DNA from: Bacteroidetes bacterium UBA2364
GTDB lineage: Bacteria > Bacteroidota > Rhodothermia > Rhodothermales > UBA2364
Direction of reading: 5' to 3'
Assembly: GCA_002344075.1 (NCBI GenBank)
Contig: DDTM01000058.1
Span: 22,438-86,437, forward strand
DNA: 64,000 nucleotides
Shown: piece by piece, positions 59,886-64,000 of the stretch
Position numbering within the stretch: the stretch's first letter is position 1
Layout of the letters: the number at the start of each line of letters is the position of its first letter
Notes under the pieces: model-generated
What the model was told of the DNA's origin: nothing
What the model saw: only the letters and a program-made list of their open reading frames with translations
The model's database searches: none
Made by a program: the position numbers and the translations under genes

Positions 59886-61139
59886 ATGGCTACGCGCAGA
59901 GTTGTGGTGACTGGAATGGGTGCTTTAACCCCCATTGGGCTGTCTGTAGAACAATTTTGGCAAGGTATGATGCAAGGTAAAAGCGGTGCGGCCCCTATAA
60001 CCTACTTTGATACCACCCTGTTTGAAACAAAATTTGCCTGTGAACTCAAGGGGTTCGATCCCTCGATGTACTTAGACCGGAAAGAAGCACGGCGTCTTGA
60101 CAAATATTCCCAATATGGTATCAGTGCTTCGGTGATGGCTTTGGCCGATGCGGGCATTGTACCAGCGGAACTGACCGAAGAAGAAAAAGACCGTATCGGT
60201 GTGATTGTAGGAAGTGGAATTGGTGGTTTACAGACATTCGAGGACCAGGTCGTAACGATGGAAAAAGACGGCCCACGACGGATTTCTCCTTTCTTTATTC
60301 CAATGATGATTGCGGATATCTGTGCCGGACTAATTTCAATCCGTTTTGGCTTTAGAGGCCCTAATTATGCCGCTGTTTCCGCTTGTTCTACGGCTAATCA
60401 TAACATTATGGATGCGATGAATGCCATTCAACGGGACATGGCGGACATAATGGTGACCGGAGGCGCAGAAGCTGCCGTCACACGAACTGGTGTTGGTGGG
60501 TTTAATGCTGCCAAGGCGCTCTCTACCAATAACGACGAAGCAGAGACGGCGAGCCGCCCGTTTGATAAACGTCGGGATGGATTTGTGTTGGGTGAAGGGG
60601 CTGGAATTTTGATTTTAGAGGAATTGGAACATGCAAAGGCAAGGGGAGCCAAAATATACGCTGAAATCTTGGGTATAGGAATGAGTGCTGATGCTTATCA
60701 TATGACGGCGCCAGATCCTAACGGACGGGGTGCTGCACTTTCTATGAAAATGGCGCTTCGTGATGCAGGCCTAAATCTGGATCAGGTAGATTACCTCAAC
60801 ATGCATGGCACTTCAACCCCTTTAGGAGATCTGGCCGAAACAAAAGCCATTAAACAGGTTTTTGGCGATCATGCCTATAAAATGAATGTATCTTCTACTA
60901 AGTCCATGACGGGACACTTACTTGGTGCGGCTGGTGCAGCAGAAGCTATTGCAGCGATTCTGGCAATCCAAAACAACGTCATTCCGCCTACGATCAATTT
61001 TGTGGAAGCAGAACCTGAATGTGACTTAAATTATACGTTTAATACACCTCAGGAGCGCCCTGTGAATGTCGCAGCTAGCAATGTCTTTGGTTTTGGTGGA
61101 CACAACACAACGGTTTTATTTGGACGTTTTAATGGTTGA
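59886..61139 (+). CDS. fabF: beta-ketoacyl-ACP synthase II
   Basis: Condenses malonyl-ACP with growing acyl-ACP in fatty-acid elongation. A 417-residue thiolase-fold enzyme with catalytic Cys167 (SACSTANHNIMDA), His307 (HGTSTPLGD) and His344 (TGHLLGAAGAAE). MGALTPIGLSVEQFW, GSGIGGL, RPFDKRRDGFVLGEGAG and NVFGFGGHN are further FabF signatures. A terminator follows, and no acpP gene precedes it here, unlike the usual acpP-fabF order. Confidence 0.96.
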   Translation: MATRRVVVTGMGALTPIGLSVEQFWQGMMQGKSGAAPITYFDTTLFETKFACELKGFDPSMYLDRKEARRLDKYSQYGISASVMALADAGIVPAELTEEEKDRIGVIVGSGIGGLQTFEDQVVTMEKDGPRRISPFFIPMMIADICAGLISIRFGFRGPNYAAVSACSTANHNIMDAMNAIQRDMADIMVTGGAEAAVTRTGVGGFNAAKALSTNNDEAETASRPFDKRRDGFVLGEGAGILILEELEHAKARGAKIYAEILGIGMSADAYHMTAPDPNGRGAALSMKMALRDAGLNLDQVDYLNMHGTSTPLGDLAETKAIKQVFGDHAYKMNVSSTKSMTGHLLGAAGAAEAIAAILAIQNNVIPPTINFVEAEPECDLNYTFNTPQERPVNVAASNVFGFGGHNTTVLFGRFNG

Positions 61140-61153
61140 AACAAATTGAATGT

Positions 61154-61179
61154 AAAAAGGGGCTTTATGCCCCTTTTTT
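61154..61179 (+). terminator. intrinsic terminator after fabF
   Basis: AAAAAGGGGC (61154-61163) pairs with GCCCCTTTTTT (61169-61179) over a 5-base loop; the stem includes the A/T run. It lies 14 bp past the fabF stop codon. Confidence 0.9.
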
Positions 61180-61242
61180 GTTTGGTGAATATTTTTGTGT
61201 AGAAATTTGGAAAGGTTTTTCTGGATTAAAATCATAAAGATC

Positions 61243-62268
61243 ATGTATAATCTTGCTTTGATTTTGGCTTTTGTATTTCTTTTGGCGGGTTGTTCTGCTC
61301 CAAGTGTTACGGTTTCTGGGAAGTCCGACACCAATACGACTTTTGCCATTGCCATTCATGGCGGGGCTGGTGTTATTTCTAAGGCGCAACTTTCTCCTGA
61401 GCGGGAGGCTGCAATCCGTAATGACTTGGAGCGAGCACTTAAGGCTGGACAAGCCATCTTGACAAAAGGTGGAACCAGTATGGATGCTGTTGTTGCTGCG
61501 GTGAATATTTTGGAAGATTCACCTTATTTTAATGCTGGGAAAGGAGCCGTCTTGACCTCGGAGGGTCATTCAGAGTTAGACGCTGCCATTATGGATGGTA
61601 AGACACTGGGTGCGGGAGCTGTAACAGGATTGCGACAGGTGAAAAACCCTATAAATTTGGCGCGTGCGGTGATGGAGAAGTCACCGCACGTCATGCTTTC
61701 GGGGAATGGTGCGGAAGTATTTGCACGTAGTGCGGGGATCGAGATGGTTGCGCCGTCTTATTTTGTAACCCCGGAGCGCCAACGTGCCCTCGAAGCAGCA
61801 AAAAGGAAAGAAAACGCATCAGGTATGAATCAGGGTGAAATGCGTAAGCTTAATTACGGAACGGTAGGTGCGGTTGCATTGGATCGTAATGGTAATCTTG
61901 CTGCGGCTACGTCTACTGGTGGTATGACCAATAAAAAATGGGGACGGGTGGGAGATGCCCCCATTATCGGCGCCGGAACCTATGCGAATAATGCATCGGC
62001 TGCGATATCTGCGACCGGATGGGGAGAGTTTTTTATCCGTTCGGTTGTTGCACACGATATTGCTGCTTTAATTGAATACAAGGGGCTAAAAACGGAAGTT
62101 GCTGCACAAACGGTGATAGACAAAGTAGGACAATTGGGAGGGGATGGAGGCGTCATCGTGATGGACCGTAAAGGGCAAATTGCCATGCCATTTAATTCCG
62201 AAGGCATGTATCGGGGGTGGGCAAACGGCAACCTTAAGCCGGAGACACGTATTTTTAAAGAGAAATAG
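61243..62268 (+). CDS. isoaspartyl peptidase / L-asparaginase family lipoprotein
   Basis: A 341-residue Ntn-hydrolase of the plant-type asparaginase family. The nucleophile after self-cleavage is Thr207 in YGTVGAVALD. IHGGAGVI, GGTSMDAVVAAVNILEDSPYFNAGKGAVLTSEGHSELDAAIMDG, and TSTGGMTNKKWGRVGDAPIIGAGTYAN are family signatures. The protein begins with a lipoprotein signal (FVFLLAGC), so it is exported, probably to degrade isoaspartyl dipeptides or asparagine in the envelope. The start at 61243 gives the signal peptide directly; the frame extends upstream to 61195. The MFS gene starts directly after the stop codon. Confidence 0.9.
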   Translation: MYNLALILAFVFLLAGCSAPSVTVSGKSDTNTTFAIAIHGGAGVISKAQLSPEREAAIRNDLERALKAGQAILTKGGTSMDAVVAAVNILEDSPYFNAGKGAVLTSEGHSELDAAIMDGKTLGAGAVTGLRQVKNPINLARAVMEKSPHVMLSGNGAEVFARSAGIEMVAPSYFVTPERQRALEAAKRKENASGMNQGEMRKLNYGTVGAVALDRNGNLAAATSTGGMTNKKWGRVGDAPIIGAGTYANNASAAISATGWGEFFIRSVVAHDIAALIEYKGLKTEVAAQTVIDKVGQLGGDGGVIVMDRKGQIAMPFNSEGMYRGWANGNLKPETRIFKEK

Positions 62269-63513
62269 ATGTCACATGACGCATTAGTTGCCCTAAAGAA
62301 CCCAGGTTTTAGACGTATCGCACTTACCTCTCTATTGGTAACCCTCGCTCTGTTGATGCAAGATGTGGTCTTGGGGTACGAATTGTATAATCGTACTCGT
62401 GACCCGTTAGTACTGGGTTGGATGGGACTTGCAGAAGCGCTTCCTTATATGGCATTGTCCTTAATTGGTGGGCATTGGGCAGATCGTTATAACAAACGCA
62501 CTTTATGGTTGACGGGACATGGCCTTATGATTGTGTCGGCGGTTTGGCTTTGGTTGGTTTTTGAAGACGTTCCTGTTACTTTTACCCTACAGGAAAAAAT
62601 TTGGTGGGTATATGGTGTCAACTTTATGAATGGGTTAACCCGGGCAATTACAGGACCTGCCTTGCATTCTTGGATTCCCCTCTTAATTCCGCCGACACAA
62701 TATGGGAATTCGAGTGCTTGGACGAGTGCCTCGTGGCAAACGGGTGCCATTTTAGGCCCGCTAATTGGTGGTTTTGTGTATGCTTTAGCAGGACTTTCCT
62801 GGGCATTAGGAATCATACTCGTACTCTTGGTGCTGGGTGGTGTCTTGATCGGATTGAATGCCGCTCCCTACGCACAACCAACCGTCATAGAAAGACCTTC
62901 TGTTCGCGAAAGTTTGCGGGAAGGCATTCAGTTTGTATGGCAAAATCCGACCATTTTATACTCAATCACACTCGATATGGTGGCCGTTTTATTTGGCGGT
63001 GTCGTGGCTATTTTGCCTGTTTTCGCAACGGAAGTCTTGATGATTGGTGCCGATGGCTTGGGTATTTTAAGGAGTGCGGCTGCACTTGGAGCCATTCTTA
63101 CGACCATTTTACTTACATTTTTTTCTCCCATGAGCCAGCCATGGCGAAATCTTTTGTGGGCTGTTTTTGCATTTGGAATTGCTACGTTGGTTTTTGCACT
63201 CTCCGAGCATTTTTTCCTGTCGTGCTTGGCATTATTCCTAACGGGTGCGTTCGATAGTGTAAGTGTGGTGATTCGTGAAACCCTAATGCAAACGCTTACA
63301 CCGCCCGAAATGCGAGGTAGGGTCTCTGCGGTCAATGGAATATTTATTAAAGCGTCAAACGAATTAGGTGCTTTTGAGTCCGGTTTGGCAGCTAAACTAA
63401 TGGGTGCTGTGCCTTCTGTTGTCATGGGAGCCACCGTAGCATTGATAACAGTCGCCGTGATCGCGAAGAAATCTCGGCGACTGTTAAGGCATTCAGGTGC
63501 TTTGGCTACTTGA
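62269..63513 (+). CDS. MFS transporter
   Basis: A 414-residue major facilitator of the drug/siderophore exporter type (MFS_3/EntS-like). About twelve hydrophobic segments are visible. The loop after the second one carries GGHWADRYNKR, the conserved motif A (G-x-x-x-D-R-x-x-R/K). Its substrate is unknown. The ATG abuts the TAG of the asparaginase gene, which suggests co-transcription and perhaps joint function in amino-acid or peptide handling, but that is inference. It is convergent with the HxlR gene. Confidence 0.85.
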   Translation: MSHDALVALKNPGFRRIALTSLLVTLALLMQDVVLGYELYNRTRDPLVLGWMGLAEALPYMALSLIGGHWADRYNKRTLWLTGHGLMIVSAVWLWLVFEDVPVTFTLQEKIWWVYGVNFMNGLTRAITGPALHSWIPLLIPPTQYGNSSAWTSASWQTGAILGPLIGGFVYALAGLSWALGIILVLLVLGGVLIGLNAAPYAQPTVIERPSVRESLREGIQFVWQNPTILYSITLDMVAVLFGGVVAILPVFATEVLMIGADGLGILRSAAALGAILTTILLTFFSPMSQPWRNLLWAVFAFGIATLVFALSEHFFLSCLALFLTGAFDSVSVVIRETLMQTLTPPEMRGRVSAVNGIFIKASNELGAFESGLAAKLMGAVPSVVMGATVALITVAVIAKKSRRLLRHSGALAT

Positions 63514-63557
63514 GTGTTAGTAGTAGTGCTACGAGCAACCGTCAAAACCGAAAGAAA

Positions 63558-63902
63558 TTACTTTGACGACTTCTTTAGATCCTTCAAGCCCCATTCCGAC
63601 ATACTATCAATAATCGGTAAAAGTGTCTGCCCATAACCTGTGATTTTATATTCTACTCTTGGTGGAATTTCAGCATAAATAATCCTTTCCAGAATACTAT
63701 CATCTTCCATTTCACGAAGTTGATTAACCAACATTTGCTTGCTGATTTCAGGAATTGCCTTTTGCAACATTGAGAATCGGTTGCAATCTTTTCGTATCAA
63801 ATGAATAATGACAGGTTTCCATTTTCCCCCAATTTTGTTCAAACAGTGAGTTACGGGACAATCATTGGGATTGAAATCCTTGTTTTTGCGTTTATTTTCC
63901 AT
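63558..63902 (-). CDS. HxlR-family transcriptional regulator
   Basis: A 114-residue winged-helix DNA-binding protein: CPVTHCLNKIGGKWKPVIIHLIRKDCNRFSMLQKAIPEISKQMLVNQLREMEDDSILERIIYAEIPPRVEYKITGYG is the family pattern. Two cysteines near residues 15 and 20, as in redox-sensing HxlR members, could respond to aldehydes or quinones. The gene is AT-rich. It is divergent from a gene lying to the right of the window. The palindromic site at 63957-63973 is the probable operator. Confidence 0.93.
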   Translation of the reverse strand: MENKRKNKDFNPNDCPVTHCLNKIGGKWKPVIIHLIRKDCNRFSMLQKAIPEISKQMLVNQLREMEDDSILERIIYAEIPPRVEYKITGYGQTLLPIIDSMSEWGLKDLKKSSK

Positions 63903-63956
63903 TAGTCTGTATTTTTATACTATTACGATATTTATTGACTATAATTGTTTATTTGA

Positions 63957-63973
63957 CAAAGATAGTAACTTTG
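63957..63973. promoter_or_regulatory. HxlR operator-like palindrome overlapping two divergent -7 boxes
   Basis: CAAAG-N7-CTTTG (63957-63973) is a partial palindrome. Plus strand: TAACTTTG at 63966-63973 is an exact TAnnTTTG -7 box, with ATTG 18 bases upstream. Minus strand: TATCTTTG at 63964-63957 is also an exact -7 box, ahead of the HxlR gene 55 bp away. A regulator bound here would block both promoters. Confidence 0.5.
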
Positions 63974-64000
63974 TATCGTTGTTTAACTCAAAGCTCAAAA

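Noticed and set aside
62601..63257. 218-codon plus-strand frame inside the MFS gene
   Set aside because: It is a shifted-frame shadow with a Trp/Cys/Arg-rich, non-membrane product; the MFS frame is intact across it.

Overview
The window looks like chromosomal DNA of a member of the Bacteroidota/Rhodothermota (Rhodothermales-like), judged from several features. These are a type IX secretion (T9SS) C-terminal sorting domain, a FecI/FecR/STN-TonB receptor set with a DUF4974-type FecR tail, a DUF3467 protein, an IleRS of the eukaryote-like type with a GIHH signature, A/T-rich start regions mostly without Shine-Dalgarno sequences, and TAnnTTTG-type promoter boxes. No tRNA, rRNA, CRISPR array or insertion sequence was recognised.

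Layout. 1-12 kb: the start of a secreted S9 peptidase, a YfcC-type transporter, a membrane protein, a yggS-divIVA-punA group on the minus strand, a small plus-strand group (cupin epimerase, HAD phosphatase, alpha/beta hydrolase), then xylB-xylA followed by a DDAH-like hydrolase. 11.56-12.08 kb is a structured intergenic stretch with a probable minus-strand transcript ending in a strong terminator.

12.08-31.9 kb is a single plus-strand locus of twelve genes ending in a clear terminator, the most interesting part of the window. It encodes an unusual type VI secretion system (T6SS): a fused TssB-TssC sheath protein, a cytoplasmic-FHA/transmembrane/periplasmic lytic transglycosylase fusion with short repeated motifs, a PP2C phosphatase and a Hanks-type kinase each with a membrane anchor, two CsgG-like lipoproteins, an outer-membrane barrel, a second FHA protein (TagH-like), and TssJ, TssK, TssL and TssM. 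Hcp, VgrG, TssE/F/G, TssA and ClpV are not in the window. The kinase, phosphatase and two FHA proteins suggest assembly is gated by threonine phosphorylation. The transglycosylase fusion would tie that switch to opening of the peptidoglycan.

32-36.4 kb is ileS - DksA-like gene - lspA, closed by a terminator. 36.45-40.8 kb (minus) is an ECF sigma/FecR/TonB-receptor trans-envelope signalling unit. 41-47.4 kb holds a secreted DUF1080 protein, a MurF-type ligase, an esterase and the fused acyl-CoA mutase IcmF. 47.5-54.3 kb encodes exported proteins: a membrane-anchored GH113-like hydrolase with an odd N-terminal half, a haem-c/copper-monooxygenase lipoprotein and a T9SS-secreted zinc protease. 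54.4-64 kb holds a fused branched-chain 2-oxoacid dehydrogenase E1, an NlpC/P60 hydrolase, proline dehydrogenase, a nitroreductase, DUF3467, FabF, an asparaginase-family lipoprotein, an MFS transporter and an HxlR regulator with a palindromic operator-like site at the right edge. E1 and IcmF could both act on valine-derived carbon.
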